DNA of 64,000 bases from Luteococcus peritonei (GCF_039526385.1 NZ_BAAAIX010000009.1:186001-250000), one strand, 5' to 3'; shown: positions 40,154 to 48,806, counted from the stretch's first letter. The notes: generated from the sequence alone by a model not told the origin. A program made the numbers and translations.

Positions 40154-41071
40154 TCACAGGCCGGGCGGCTCGGTGTGCGGGGTGGGATCGGGCCGGTCCA
40201 CGCGACGGCGCAGCAGCCGGTTGCCGACCCCCAGCGCCAGCAGCACGCCGGTGACCGTGATGGCGGCACCGAGCAGACCGGCCGGGGTGGGACGCTCCCC
40301 GTTGTAGAGCCACGCCGCGACCGCGCCCACCACCGGCACGAACATCGACCAGGGCGCGACGGTGGCCGCGGAATGCCTGCTCAGCAAAAGGTTCCACAGG
40401 CCGTAGCCCACCATCGAGGCGCCATAGGCGACGAAGGCGACCCCGATCGCGGAGCGCAGGCTGACGTGCGCCAGCGCGTCCAGGTTGGCCTGCAGGCCGT
40501 CGAAGGCCACCGAGGCCAGGAAGAGCGGGACGGGCGGCACCAGCGCTGACCAGACCACCAGGGAGAAGCCGGTGCGCGGCGGGTGGCGCCGGGTGATGAC
40601 ATTGCCGGTGGCCCAGGAGGCTGCCGCGGCGATGGTCATCAGGAAGGGCCACGCGGGGGCATGGGCGATGTGCTGGGCGCCGACCACGGCCATCCCGACG
40701 ATGCCCAGCAGGATGCCGGCCACCTGCGTGGTGGTGGGCTTCTCGCGCAGCACCAGGGCGGCGATCACCACGGTGAACAGGGTCTGCACCTGCAGCACCA
40801 GCGAGGCCAGGCCGGCAGGCATCCCCAGCCGCATGCCGGTGTACAGCAGGCCGAACTGCAGCCCGCCCATGAAGGCGCCCGAGAGTACGACGGGCCAGAT
40901 CCCCATCCGCGGCGGCTTGACCAGGAAGACGGCGGGCAGCGCCACCAGGGTGAAGCGAACGGCGCTGAGCAGCAGCGGTGGCAGCGACTCCATGCCGATC
41001 GCGGCGGCCACGAAGTTGACGCCCCAGATCAGGATGACGACGGCCGCCAGGCCCATGTCTCGACGGGGCAT
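40154..41071 (-). CDS. EamA/DMT family transporter
   Basis: This 305-residue protein has ten hydrophobic segments in two EamA repeats. The first is GLAAVVILIWGVNFVAAAIG with MESLPPLLLSAVRFTLVALP. The second contains WPFLMTIAAAASWATGNVIT. It resembles the YdcZ/YedA-like exporters of amino acids or related metabolites. The C-terminal tail is Arg/Pro-rich. The ATG at 41071 lies 120 bases from repeat copy J. The substrate cannot be told from sequence. Confidence 0.87.
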   Translation of the reverse strand: MPRRDMGLAAVVILIWGVNFVAAAIGMESLPPLLLSAVRFTLVALPAVFLVKPPRMGIWPVVLSGAFMGGLQFGLLYTGMRLGMPAGLASLVLQVQTLFTVVIAALVLREKPTTTQVAGILLGIVGMAVVGAQHIAHAPAWPFLMTIAAAASWATGNVITRRHPPRTGFSLVVWSALVPPVPLFLASVAFDGLQANLDALAHVSLRSAIGVAFVAYGASMVGYGLWNLLLSRHSAATVAPWSMFVPVVGAVAAWLYNGERPTPAGLLGAAITVTGVLLALGVGNRLLRRRVDRPDPTPHTEPPGL

Positions 41072-41187
41072 CGCTCTCCTCGGCTGCTTGCGTGCTCGGT
41101 TCGGCCTGCTGTTCCGGGTGTCGGCGCCGGCGGGGCCACTGTTTCATCCGTCGCCTCGGGCGCCGTGGGGAAGCCGCGTGCTGAGAT

Positions 41188-41277
41188 CCCCGGAAATCGA
41201 CCACTCGATCGCCGCGGTGCCGACTCGCGCGGCGGCGGTCTGTCGGGGGTGGCTCGCCGAGTGGTCGATTTCCGGGG
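41188..41277. repeat. Inverted-repeat element, copy J (90 bp)
   Basis: The left arm is CCCCGGAAATCGACCACTCG and the right arm is GAGTGGTCGATTTCCGGGG. Both arms carry the CCAC/GTGG variant, so this is a compensatory pair compared with the common CCGC/GCGG arms. It lies between two minus-strand genes. Confidence 0.94.
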
Positions 41278-41323
41278 GGGTGGCGTGGGGCAGAGCGACG
41301 GCCTCGGCGGTGCCCGGCCGGGC

Positions 41324-41782
41324 TCAGCCCCGTTCGGCCAAGGCCTTGAGCTGGGCCAGCCCCTTCTCGAAGTCGGGGCCCATCAGCCGGTCCATGCTCC
41401 AGACCTTGCCCAGCACCGACATCAGCGCGTTCTGCTGGCCGGTCATCTGCCAGCCGACGGTGGTGCGGCCGCCGGCCTCGGTGAGGGTGAAGGTGCTGGT
41501 GGAGCTGGAGCGGAAGGGCTTGACGAAGCTGACGTCCACCACCACCTCGGCCGGGGTGGAGGAGATGACGTGCATGCTGCCCTGACCGGCCTTCTTGTTG
41601 CCCTGCCAGGCGTAGCGGGCGCCCTCGCCACGCTCCGAGCCGGAGTAGGTGCGCTCCAGCTCGGCGTCCAGTCCCTCCCAGGGCGACCAGGAGCGCCAGG
41701 CGCGCAGGTCCTCGATCAGGGCGTGCACGCGGTCGGCGGGGGCGCCGATGACGGTGGAACGGCTGACGGTGTAGCTGCCCAT
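41324..41782 (-). CDS. SRPBCC family protein (polyketide cyclase-like)
   Basis: The 152-residue protein is a START/SRPBCC ligand-binding fold: YTVSRSTVIGAPADRVHALI at the N-terminus, RSWSPWEGLDAELERTYSGS, ARYAWQGNKKAGQGSMHVIS and VGWQMTGQQNALMSVLGKVW. Members bind a hydrophobic ligand in the central groove, and many are annotated as polyketide cyclases or dehydrases without proof. It is flanked by repeat copies J and K, 46 and 34 bases away. No partner gene is evident. Confidence 0.87.
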   Translation of the reverse strand: MGSYTVSRSTVIGAPADRVHALIEDLRAWRSWSPWEGLDAELERTYSGSERGEGARYAWQGNKKAGQGSMHVISSTPAEVVVDVSFVKPFRSSSTSTFTLTEAGGRTTVGWQMTGQQNALMSVLGKVWSMDRLMGPDFEKGLAQLKALAERG

Positions 41783-41816
41783 GGCTGGCCTCTCGGTCGG
41801 GTGGCATCAGCCTAGG

Positions 41817-41906
41817 CCCCGGAAATCGACCGCTCGATGCAAGCGGTGCCCGGGCAGCCCGCCTGGACCGGACACGGGGTTCTGGTCGAGGGGTGCATTT
41901 CCGGGG
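41817..41906. repeat. Inverted-repeat element, copy K (90 bp)
   Basis: The left arm is the common CCCCGGAAATCGACCGCTCG. The right arm is the variant GAGGGGTGCATTTCCGGGG, matching the left arm of copy I in reverse. It is the last copy found. Nothing similar was seen from 42 to 64 kb. Confidence 0.91.
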
Positions 41907-41944
41907 AAGGGGGCGCGGGCGCACCAGCTGAGGGACTGCTGCGT

Positions 41945-42490
41945 TCAGCTGCCGGTGATCCAGCGCGCGAGGTCCTCGCGGGCATGGTCGGCGGAGGGGA
42001 TCTGGCCCCAGTAGGTGCCGTGCTGCCAGTAGCTGATGTCGTCCTCGAGCTCGGGGCCGGCCTGGATCCGCATGTGATGGGCGAGTTCCTTGAAACCGAG
42101 CGTCTCGGCCATGGCGAGCGTGGCCCGGGGCCCGGCGGGGGCGAGCAGGGCGGAGTCGATCATGGCGCCGGGCAGGAAGCCCAGCTTCTTGGCTCGCCAG
42201 ACCAGCAACGCGTCGGAGACCATGCCGCCACGGAAGAGCAGCCAGCAGCAGGCCAGCAGACTCTGGTCGCAGTAGTCGGCCTGCTGGCGCACATGGTCCA
42301 GTTCGAACAGGGTGAGGCGACGGACCAGCTGCAGGTCGTCGGGGCGCAGCTGCGTCATCAGGGCGACGATCAGCGCGGGGCGGTCGGTGATGTTGTGGAT
42401 GTCGTCCAGGATGCCGTAGCCGAAGACGCGCTCGAACGGCTCGGGAGCCATCCCCCGGGCCATGTCCAGCAGTGCGCGTCCGGTGGTCAT
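41945..42490 (-). CDS. Helical protein of unknown function
   Basis: The 181-residue product from ATG 42490 is helical and rich in Leu/Ala, and has no signal or membrane segment. Notable stretches are ALLDMARGMAPEPFERVFGY, ALIVALMTQLRPDDLQLVRR, YCDQSLLACCWLLFRGGM and YWQHGTYWGQIPSADHARED. I recognise no family. A longer in-frame start exists but looks less natural. The gene lies between repeat copy K and the alpha/beta hydrolase on the same strand and may be co-transcribed with it. Confidence 0.55.
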   Translation of the reverse strand: MTTGRALLDMARGMAPEPFERVFGYGILDDIHNITDRPALIVALMTQLRPDDLQLVRRLTLFELDHVRQQADYCDQSLLACCWLLFRGGMVSDALLVWRAKKLGFLPGAMIDSALLAPAGPRATLAMAETLGFKELAHHMRIQAGPELEDDISYWQHGTYWGQIPSADHAREDLARWITGS

Positions 42491-42616
42491 GTACGGACCG
42501 TAACCCGGATGCTGGTCCACCGCTGGAGGCATGGGAAATGCTCAACCAGGGCGATGGTGAAAGGGCTGGTCAGGAGCCTTCTCGTGGAGGTGGATCGAGC
42601 AAATGTGGGACATGTC

Positions 42617-43459
42617 TCATTCCGCGTCAGGTCGCGCGCGAAGCACCACCTCGCGCGCCACCAGGTCTGCTTCCACCTCCGGCAGCCAGTGGCCGGTGTC
42701 CGCCTCGACGAAGCGGTAGTCGGCCGTGACGTGGCGGGCCGTCGTCTCCGCGGCGGCCCGGCCGAGGGCGAAGTCTCGTCGACCCCAGACATAGCTGGTG
42801 GGCACCGTGATGGCCGTCTTCACGTCGGGACCGGGAACCGGGCTGCGACGCGTGAGGGCGCGGTACCAGTTGATGGGGCCGGTCAGCGAAGCCGGCTGGG
42901 TGAACCGAGCGGCGTAGCGACGGGCGTGCGACTCGGGCAGGCCGGTGGCGGCGAGGGTGCGACGCATCGTGCGACTCAGCAGCAGCTCGGGCAGGCGCGG
43001 GATCTGGAAGGCAGCCATGTACCAGCTGAGCAAGGGCTGGACGGAGCGTCGGGAGGCCTCCAGCATGGCGCCCGGGTGCGGGGTGGCGAGGACGGTGAGG
43101 CTGTGGAGCCGGTCTGGCGCGCTCTGAGCCACCTGCCAGGCGACCCCGCCGCCCCAGTCGTGACCCACCAGGTGGAAGCGGTGCAGGCCGGCGGCGTCGG
43201 CCAGCGCCAGCACGTCGGCGACCAGCTCGGGGCCGGCGTAGTCGACGGCGCGGGGCGGCCGGGCCTCGGGGGCGTAGCCACGCTGGTCGAAGGCGAGGGT
43301 GCGCAGGCCGGCGGCGTGGAGCTGGGGGAGCACCTGGTCCCAGCTGGAGGAGTCCTCGGGGAAACCGTGCAGCAGCACGACCACCGGCCCCTCGGCGGGG
43401 CCGGCGTCGTGGACCTGGAAGCGCAGACCGTTCCGCGTGAAGCTCTCCACCCGTGCCAT
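42617..43459 (-). CDS. Alpha/beta hydrolase, epoxide-hydrolase-like
   Basis: The 280-residue protein has the alpha/beta hydrolase order: oxyanion HGFPEDSSSW (31-34), FDQRGYAPEARPP, the nucleophile elbow GHDWGGGVAWQV with Asp at 101, a cap domain, and the final catalytic His in ADTGHWLPEVE. An Asp nucleophile with HGFP and DxRGYAxS-like motifs points to epoxide hydrolases or dehalogenases rather than esterases. The cap Tyr pair is less clear. Substrate unknown. It is followed three bases downstream of the YdhR-like gene, so the two are likely co-transcribed. Confidence 0.87.
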   Translation of the reverse strand: MARVESFTRNGLRFQVHDAGPAEGPVVVLLHGFPEDSSSWDQVLPQLHAAGLRTLAFDQRGYAPEARPPRAVDYAGPELVADVLALADAAGLHRFHLVGHDWGGGVAWQVAQSAPDRLHSLTVLATPHPGAMLEASRRSVQPLLSWYMAAFQIPRLPELLLSRTMRRTLAATGLPESHARRYAARFTQPASLTGPINWYRALTRRSPVPGPDVKTAITVPTSYVWGRRDFALGRAAAETTARHVTADYRFVEADTGHWLPEVEADLVAREVVLRARPDAE

Positions 43460-43462
43460 GGC

Positions 43463-43783
43463 TCAGCCCTGGCACGTGGGCAGCAGGCTGGCGTGGTTGA
43501 GCAGGCTGAGTGGCTCGTTCACGTCGAAGTAGCGCACCTCGACGCCCGTGATGCCGAAACCGCTCAGCCGTTCGGTGTGCATGGCGACGTAGGCCTGCGC
43601 GTCCTCAAGCGTCTCGAACAGGTAGATCCCGCCGCTGCGCTGCTCCGCCTGGTTCTCGATCCACACCTTCCACAGGAAGCCGGGCTCGGCATTGATCGAC
43701 TCGGCGAGCCCCTGGAAGGCCTCGGCCATCTCGTCGCCCCACGGGCCCTGCATCGGGAAGTTCACCTGCACCAGTACGGCCAT
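43463..43783 (-). CDS. YdhR-like putative monooxygenase
   Basis: The 106-residue protein matches the YdhR family (dimeric alpha-beta barrel): MAVLVQVNFPMQGPWGDEMA at the start, ESINAEPGFLWKVWIENQAE, GGIYLFETLEDAQAYVAMHT, and FGITGVEVRYFDVNEPLSLL. The family is annotated as monooxygenases because of its fold, with little biochemical proof. The ATG 43783 follows GAAGGAGACGATC, a strong site. It is probably transcribed with the hydrolase downstream. Confidence 0.87.
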   Translation of the reverse strand: MAVLVQVNFPMQGPWGDEMAEAFQGLAESINAEPGFLWKVWIENQAEQRSGGIYLFETLEDAQAYVAMHTERLSGFGITGVEVRYFDVNEPLSLLNHASLLPTCQG

Positions 43784-43840
43784 GATCGTCTCCTTCGTCG
43801 GTACCTCCACCGTAGCGAGCGCTTCTGACAGGGGCAGCAG

Positions 43841-44290
43841 TCAGCGCAGCGCCTCCAGCGCCGTGCGGGTGGTCTGCGGGTTCGTCCCCAGCACGATGAT
43901 GGCCACGACGGCGGGCAGCAGCTCCGAGTGCTCCGGGACGGGCAGCTCGGCCTCGATCCTGTGCTCAGGTGGGCCCACGAGCCCGTGGCGGACCAGGAGC
44001 TCGTAGCGCATGAGGTTCCCGTGGAGGTTTCGAAGGGCGTAGACGTGAGGGAGGGGGTCGGCCAGGGACAGTCGCAGGGCCGCTGCCAGATCAGGGACCG
44101 GGTGGTCCAGTTTCCAGCGCAGGAGGGCGGTCAGGAAGACCTCCAGTCGCAGCCTGCCGGTGAGGTCGATGGCCTCGCACCAGAAGGCGGGGTCCAGGTC
44201 TCGCTCCAACCGCCACCAGGCGATGGCGACGTCGCCGGTCTCCTGCTGGGGACGCAGCGGCGCGAGGATGCTCTCGAGGCAGTGGTCCAT
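43841..44290 (-). CDS. Protein of unknown function
   Basis: The 149-residue product from ATG 44290 is largely helical: MDHCLESILAPLRPQQETGD, RLEVFLTALLRWKLDHPVPD, VYALRNLHGNLMRYELLVRH and VVAIIVLGTNPQTTRTALEA. No signal peptide is present. The ALLRWKLDHPVPDLAAAL stretch resembles immunity-like helical proteins, but no family can be named. It lies between the YdhR-like gene and a bidirectional terminator and appears to be alone. Confidence 0.5.
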   Translation of the reverse strand: MDHCLESILAPLRPQQETGDVAIAWWRLERDLDPAFWCEAIDLTGRLRLEVFLTALLRWKLDHPVPDLAAALRLSLADPLPHVYALRNLHGNLMRYELLVRHGLVGPPEHRIEAELPVPEHSELLPAVVAIIVLGTNPQTTRTALEALR

Positions 44291-44413
44291 GCGGCCAAGC
44301 CAGCCGGGCACCACTGACAGTCCGGGACGAAGCGCAGGCTGGTGCCGCGCTGCTTGGCAGGGACGTCGTCGACGCGGAGTGGACCCCGGCACAGCAAACC
44401 AGCAGAGGCAGAA

Positions 44414-44446
44414 CAGGGCGCCCGGGCCGATGGCCCGGGCGCCCTG
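44414..44446. terminator. Strong hairpin terminator after the serine transporter
   Basis: CAGGGCGCCCGGGCC (44414-44428) and GGCCCGGGCGCCCTG (44432-44446) form a perfect 15-bp stem with a 3-base loop, 12 bases past the stop of the serine transporter gene. Confidence 0.85.
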
Positions 44447-44458
44447 CTGCACGTCGGG

Positions 44459-45775
44459 TCAGCGCACCAGACCCACCAGGATGCCGCCGACGGCGACGAT
44501 GCCGGCGATGGTGACGAAGACATTGGAGGCCCGTCCGCGGTAGGGCCGCAGAGCCTCCACCTTGTGGATCGCGTACATCGGCATCAGGTAGAGAACGGCG
44601 GCGATCACGGGCCCCGCCAGCGATTCGATGAGGCTGAGGATGCTGGGGTTGATGATGGCCACGAGCCAGCTGGTCACGAAGATGAAGGCGGCCACGGCCA
44701 GGCTCAGGGTGCGCTGCGAGAGGCGCTTCGCGTCGGGGTCGGCGAAGCGGATGATCCCGCACAGGCCTTCAGCGGCGCCCAGGTAGTGACCGAAGAAGGA
44801 GGAGCCGATCGCGAGCACGGCGACGACCGGTCCCAGGTAGGAGATGAACGGGGCGTCGTGCACGTTCGCCAGGTAGGAGAGCACCGGGAGGTTCGCGGCC
44901 CGGGCCTCGGCCAGGCCGTCCTGCCCGAGCGCCAGCACGCACGACCACACGAAGGTCATGGCGAAGAGCACCAGCAGCACGGTGGTGCTGCGCAGGATGC
45001 GCGAGGCCTCCTCGGCCGAGCGCTGCCCGTAGTGCGACTTGAGCGAGAGCGAGAACTGCGAGATGGCCGGGGAGTGGTTGAAGGCGAAGACGAGCGTGGG
45101 GATCATCAGCCAGACCGCCATCAGGAACTGGCGGGGGGAGCCGGTGCCGGCCTGGGTGAAGATGTCGAACTGCCAGCTGGGGATCAGGTACAGCGTCACG
45201 CCGAGCAGCACCAGGATCAGGGGGTAGACCAGCAGACCGGTGATCTTGAGCATGATCGACTGGCCTGCCAGCATCACCGACATCAGCAGCGCGATCAGCA
45301 CGAAGGACAGCAGCCAGCGGGGCGGCGCCGCCACGTGCAGCTGGTTGGTGAGCGCGCTCTCCACGGTGTTGGTGATGCCCACCCCGTAGATCAGCACGAT
45401 CGGGTAGATCGCGCAGAAGTAGAGCACGGTCACCAGTCGCCCGGCGTTCTCACCGAAGTAGTCGCGCACCACGCAGGTGATGTCGTCGGTGGCTCGGGGG
45501 GCGGAGCAGATCATGCGCGACAGGGCCCGGTGCGACAGGTAGGTCATCGGACCGATCAGCAGGGTCACCACCAGCAGCGGCCAGATCCCTCCGCTGCCGG
45601 CATTGATCGGCAGGAAGAGGATGCCGGCGCCGATCGCGGTGCCGAACAGGCTGATCACCCAGGCGCGGTTGAAGGCACGGTCAGTTCCGGTGGCGGTGCC
45701 GGCCGCTGCCTCGGTGGGGGTGGACGGGGGACGGGAGGCCTCGCGTGGGAGCGGGGCCGTGGCGGGTGACGGCAT
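44459..45775 (-). CDS. Serine/threonine transporter of the HAAAP (SdaC/TdcC) family
   Basis: The 438-residue protein has eleven hydrophobic segments after a Pro/Ala/Thr-rich N-terminus of about 35 residues. Signatures are VISLFGTAIGAGILFLPINA near residue 45, GPMTYLSHRALSRMI, NHSPAISQFSLSLKSHYG and SSFFGHYLGAAEGLCGII, all typical of SdaC/YhaO-type proton-coupled serine transporters. It lies directly downstream of sdaA with a 45-base gap, so uptake and deamination of serine are probably one operon. Confidence 0.9.
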   Translation of the reverse strand: MPSPATAPLPREASRPPSTPTEAAAGTATGTDRAFNRAWVISLFGTAIGAGILFLPINAGSGGIWPLLVVTLLIGPMTYLSHRALSRMICSAPRATDDITCVVRDYFGENAGRLVTVLYFCAIYPIVLIYGVGITNTVESALTNQLHVAAPPRWLLSFVLIALLMSVMLAGQSIMLKITGLLVYPLILVLLGVTLYLIPSWQFDIFTQAGTGSPRQFLMAVWLMIPTLVFAFNHSPAISQFSLSLKSHYGQRSAEEASRILRSTTVLLVLFAMTFVWSCVLALGQDGLAEARAANLPVLSYLANVHDAPFISYLGPVVAVLAIGSSFFGHYLGAAEGLCGIIRFADPDAKRLSQRTLSLAVAAFIFVTSWLVAIINPSILSLIESLAGPVIAAVLYLMPMYAIHKVEALRPYRGRASNVFVTIAGIVAVGGILVGLVR

Positions 45776-45820
45776 TGTCAGTTCTCTCCACGGGTGGTTC
45801 GGTTGGGAAATCAGGGGCCG

Positions 45821-47200
45821 TCAGCAGACGGTGTAGTTGAGGGCGAGCCCTCCGGTCGAGGTCTCCTTGTACTCGCTCTTCATGTCCTCGCCGGTGGTGC
45901 GCATCGTGAGGATGGCGGCGTCCAGGGAGACCAGATGGCCGCCGTCGCCGCGCAGGGCCATCCGGGCCGCGGTGACCGCCTTGTTGGCGGCGATGGCATT
46001 GCGCTCGATGCAGGGGATCTGCACGAGTCCCTGGACCGGGTCGCAGGTGAGACCCAGGTTGTGCTCAATGCCGATCTCCGCGGCATTCTCCACCTGGCGG
46101 GGCGAGCCGCCCAGGATGTCGCACAGCGCACCGGCGGCCATGGAGCAGGCGCTGCCCACCTCCCCCTGGCAGCCCACCTCGGCGCCCGAGATGGAGGCAT
46201 TGGACTTGAACAGGATGCCGATCGCCCCGGCGGTGAGCAGGAAGTCGACGACGGCCTGCTCGCTGGCGCGGGGGGAGAACTGCATGAAGTTGTGCAGCAC
46301 CGCCGGGATGATCCCGGCCGCACCGTTGGTGGGGGCGGTCACCATCCGCCCGCCGGCGGCGTTCTCCTCGTTGACGGCCAGGGCGTACAGCCCGATCCAG
46401 TCGGTCCCGGCCAGCGGGTCGTCGCTGGCTCCCTGGGCCACCAGCTCCTGGTACAGCCGCGGTGCGCGACGAGGAACGTTCAGGCCGCCGGGCAGGGTGG
46501 GGCGCGTGGAGGTGCAGCCGGCGGTGACGCACTCCTGCATCACCTGCCAGACCCGCAGCAGGGCTTGGCGGGTCTCGGCTTCCGGGCGCCAGTGCTCCTC
46601 GCGTCGCAGCACCAGCTCACTGATCCTCAGCCCGTGGCGCTCGGCCTGCTCCACCAGTTCGCGGCCCGTGGTGAAGTCGAAGGGGATCGCAGGCTCGGCC
46701 TTCGCATCCAGGGCATGGTCCTCGGAGACGGCCACCTCGTCGACGACGAAGCCGCCACCGATCGAGAAGTAGTCCTTGCGGCACAGCTCACGCCCCTCGG
46801 CATCCCAGGCCGTGAAGCGCATCCCGTTGGGGTGTCCTGGCAGGAAGACGCCCAGGTGCATGGTCAGGTCGTCGGCGGTGAACCGGATGGTCCGTCGACC
46901 ACCGAGCGCCAGCTCCTCCCGCTGCCGGACGGTGGCCACCAGATCGTCGGCGCGCTCGACGTCGACGCTCTCCGGCAGCTCTCCCATCAGGCCCAGGATC
47001 GTCGCCTTGTCCGAGCCGTGGCCCCGGCCGGTGAGTGCGAGGGAACCGAAGAGCTCGGCCTGGATGCGGGCGGTGGCCTCGAAGCCGTCGCGGCGCTTGA
47101 GGTCCTCGAGGAAGCGTGCCGCGGCGCGCATCGGGCCCACCGTGTGCGAGGAGGAGGGCCCGATGCCGATGGAGAACAGGTCCAGCACGCTGAGTCCCAC
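45821..47200 (-). CDS. sdaA: L-serine ammonia-lyase (iron-sulfur type)
   Basis: The 459-residue protein is a single-chain iron-sulfur serine dehydratase, converting L-serine to pyruvate and ammonia. The N-terminal beta domain begins LSVLDLFSIGIGPSSSHTVG. The alpha domain has GCTSTRPTLPGGLNV, NGAAGIIPAVLHNFM, EVGCQGEVGSACSMAAGALC and CDPVQGLVQIPCIERNAIAA, which provide the Cys ligands of the 4Fe-4S cluster. The length fits the one-chain form. A LysR gene follows 120 bases upstream on the same strand and may control it. Confidence 0.95.
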   Translation of the reverse strand: MGLSVLDLFSIGIGPSSSHTVGPMRAAARFLEDLKRRDGFEATARIQAELFGSLALTGRGHGSDKATILGLMGELPESVDVERADDLVATVRQREELALGGRRTIRFTADDLTMHLGVFLPGHPNGMRFTAWDAEGRELCRKDYFSIGGGFVVDEVAVSEDHALDAKAEPAIPFDFTTGRELVEQAERHGLRISELVLRREEHWRPEAETRQALLRVWQVMQECVTAGCTSTRPTLPGGLNVPRRAPRLYQELVAQGASDDPLAGTDWIGLYALAVNEENAAGGRMVTAPTNGAAGIIPAVLHNFMQFSPRASEQAVVDFLLTAGAIGILFKSNASISGAEVGCQGEVGSACSMAAGALCDILGGSPRQVENAAEIGIEHNLGLTCDPVQGLVQIPCIERNAIAANKAVTAARMALRGDGGHLVSLDAAILTMRTTGEDMKSEYKETSTGGLALNYTVC

Positions 47201-47324
47201 GATCCGCCCCTTGTGTCTTGTCCGGTGCGGACCACCGTGTCCGCATTCCCGAACCTAGCCACGGGTCCGGGCCCAAGGAAGGTGCGCAGCGCTACGAGCT
47301 GTTTCGATTCGCTGGAGGGTCCGT

Positions 47325-48257
47325 TCAGCTGTGCTTAACAGCGACGGCCGGGGCCTGGTCCGCGGAACCGTAGCGGTCGCGAGCGGCCCGGCGCAGGTGG
47401 CTGCGCACGGCCACCACGCCGGGCGAGTCGCGGTTCGACTGGCGGGTCAGGATGCGGTGGTTGCGGGTGATGGGTGGGTTGAGGCGACGCACGGTGACGT
47501 CGCTGGTCTCACGACCCAGGTAGAGCTCGCTGACCAAGGTGATGCCGAAGCCGGCACGCACCAGGCCCATGGCCGCGGTGAGGTTGCCGCAGTGGGCCAC
47601 CACCTCCGGCTCGAAGCCGGCCTCGCGGCAGGTCTGCGCGCTCATCTCGGCGAAGCGGGAGTCCAGGCTGTCGAAGATCCACCGCTCGCCCGCGACGTCC
47701 GCCAGCCTCACGCGCAGCGGCAGGTCGTCGTGCTCGGCGGACAGGCAGAGCACGATCTCGTCGCGGGACAGTTCCGTGACGTCCATGTCGTCGAGCGGAA
47801 CCGGCTGCAGGTCGTCGACGACGGCCACGTCCACGGAGCCTTCACGCAGCCCCACGATGCTCTCCAGCGGCTCCATGTCGCGCACCCGCACCACCAGCTG
47901 CGGGTGCGCCCTGCGCAGGCTCATCAGCGCGGCGGGCAGGATGGTGCTGCAGAAGCTGGGGAAGGTGCTGATGGTGAGCACCCCGCTGACCTCGTGACGG
48001 GCGCGCGCCATGCTGGCCTCGGCCTGCTCCATCTGGGCGCGGATGAGGTGGTAGTGCTGGACCAGGTCGCTGCCGGCCGCGTTCAGGCGCACGCTGCGGC
48101 CCGCGCGGTCCAGTAGCGGGACGCCCACCTCACGCTCCAGCAGGGAGATCTGCTGGCTGACCGCCGACGGCGTCATGTGCAGCCGCGCGGCCGCTGATGT
48201 CATCGTCGTGGACATCTCGAGGGCAGCCAGGATCTGCAGTCGTCTCATCTCGAGCAT
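47325..48257 (-). CDS. LysR-type transcriptional regulator
   Basis: The 310-residue protein has the LysR helix-turn-helix at residues about 3-65 (RRLQILAALEMSTTMTSAAA, MTPSAVSQQISLLEREVGVP) and a periplasmic-binding-like effector domain (GVLTISTFPSFCSTILPAAL, DVAVVDDLQPVP, MGLVRAGFGITLVSELYL). ATG 48257 gives the common MLEMRRL start. ATG 48248 is also possible and would overlap the stop of the upstream membrane-protein gene as ATGA. It sits next to sdaA, so serine control is a fair guess. Confidence 0.87.
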   Translation of the reverse strand: MLEMRRLQILAALEMSTTMTSAAARLHMTPSAVSQQISLLEREVGVPLLDRAGRSVRLNAAGSDLVQHYHLIRAQMEQAEASMARARHEVSGVLTISTFPSFCSTILPAALMSLRRAHPQLVVRVRDMEPLESIVGLREGSVDVAVVDDLQPVPLDDMDVTELSRDEIVLCLSAEHDDLPLRVRLADVAGERWIFDSLDSRFAEMSAQTCREAGFEPEVVAHCGNLTAAMGLVRAGFGITLVSELYLGRETSDVTVRRLNPPITRNHRILTRQSNRDSPGVVAVRSHLRRAARDRYGSADQAPAVAVKHS

Positions 48258-48652
48258 GCACGCCACCCTAGGCGGGGCCGATGCCAGGGGACGGCCGGCC
48301 CCCGACCTCGCGCGTCGGCGGTGAGCCGGTGACCGCAGGTGGGGCAGGCCACGCCGGGGACGGCGGGCGAGCCGGTGGGTGACGGGTCGACATCGGTCTC
48401 TCGGACCAGGCGGTCGACGATCTCGCCGGGCAGGTCGTGGTCCGCGGCGGCGCGCATCTCCTCCTCCTGGCGCACCTCGACGCGAGCCGCCTGCCAGGCG
48501 GACCAGTGGCCCGAGACCAGGGCCCACAGGCTGAGGGCAGAGACGTAGATCACCGAGTCGAGCCAGTGCATCCAGTAGGAGATGGGGATCATGGGCACCC
48601 AGAAGACGGTGAGCCAGCCGTTGAGGCGACGCATCAGGGAGGGGCTGTTCAT
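48245..48652 (-). CDS. Two-helix membrane protein of unknown function
   Basis: The 135-residue product begins NSPSLMRRLNGWLTVFWVPM and continues IPISYWMHWLDSVIYVSALS with LWALVSGHWSAWQAARVEVR, two membrane helices followed by a Glu-rich amphipathic segment. This part is a known small actinobacterial membrane protein pattern. The C-terminal 45 residues carry a CPTCGHRL knuckle that looks like half a zinc ribbon. Function unknown. Its stop overlaps the LysR start region, so the two are probably co-transcribed. Confidence 0.6.
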   Translation of the reverse strand: MNSPSLMRRLNGWLTVFWVPMIPISYWMHWLDSVIYVSALSLWALVSGHWSAWQAARVEVRQEEEMRAAADHDLPGEIVDRLVRETDVDPSPTGSPAVPGVACPTCGHRLTADARGRGPAVPWHRPRLGWRACSR

Positions 48653-48806
48653 CACGGAGGCCCACAGCGTCTTGATCACGGTCAAGGGGAACGAGAGTGG
48701 CACAGCGGTGCCTGGCCACCCAACATCCTTGTGGGCGGACCGGACGGTCGACCCCGGTTCCGGTGGTCGCCCTTGACTCTCTGGGCCGGTTGCCCAGGCT
48801 GGCGAC

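Noticed and set aside
11831..41906. The repeat elements as a dispersed CRISPR or as terminators
   Set aside because: The arms face each other instead of repeating directly, the copies are kilobases apart, and no cas gene is present. Several copies lie in divergent promoter regions, where a terminator would have no transcript to end.
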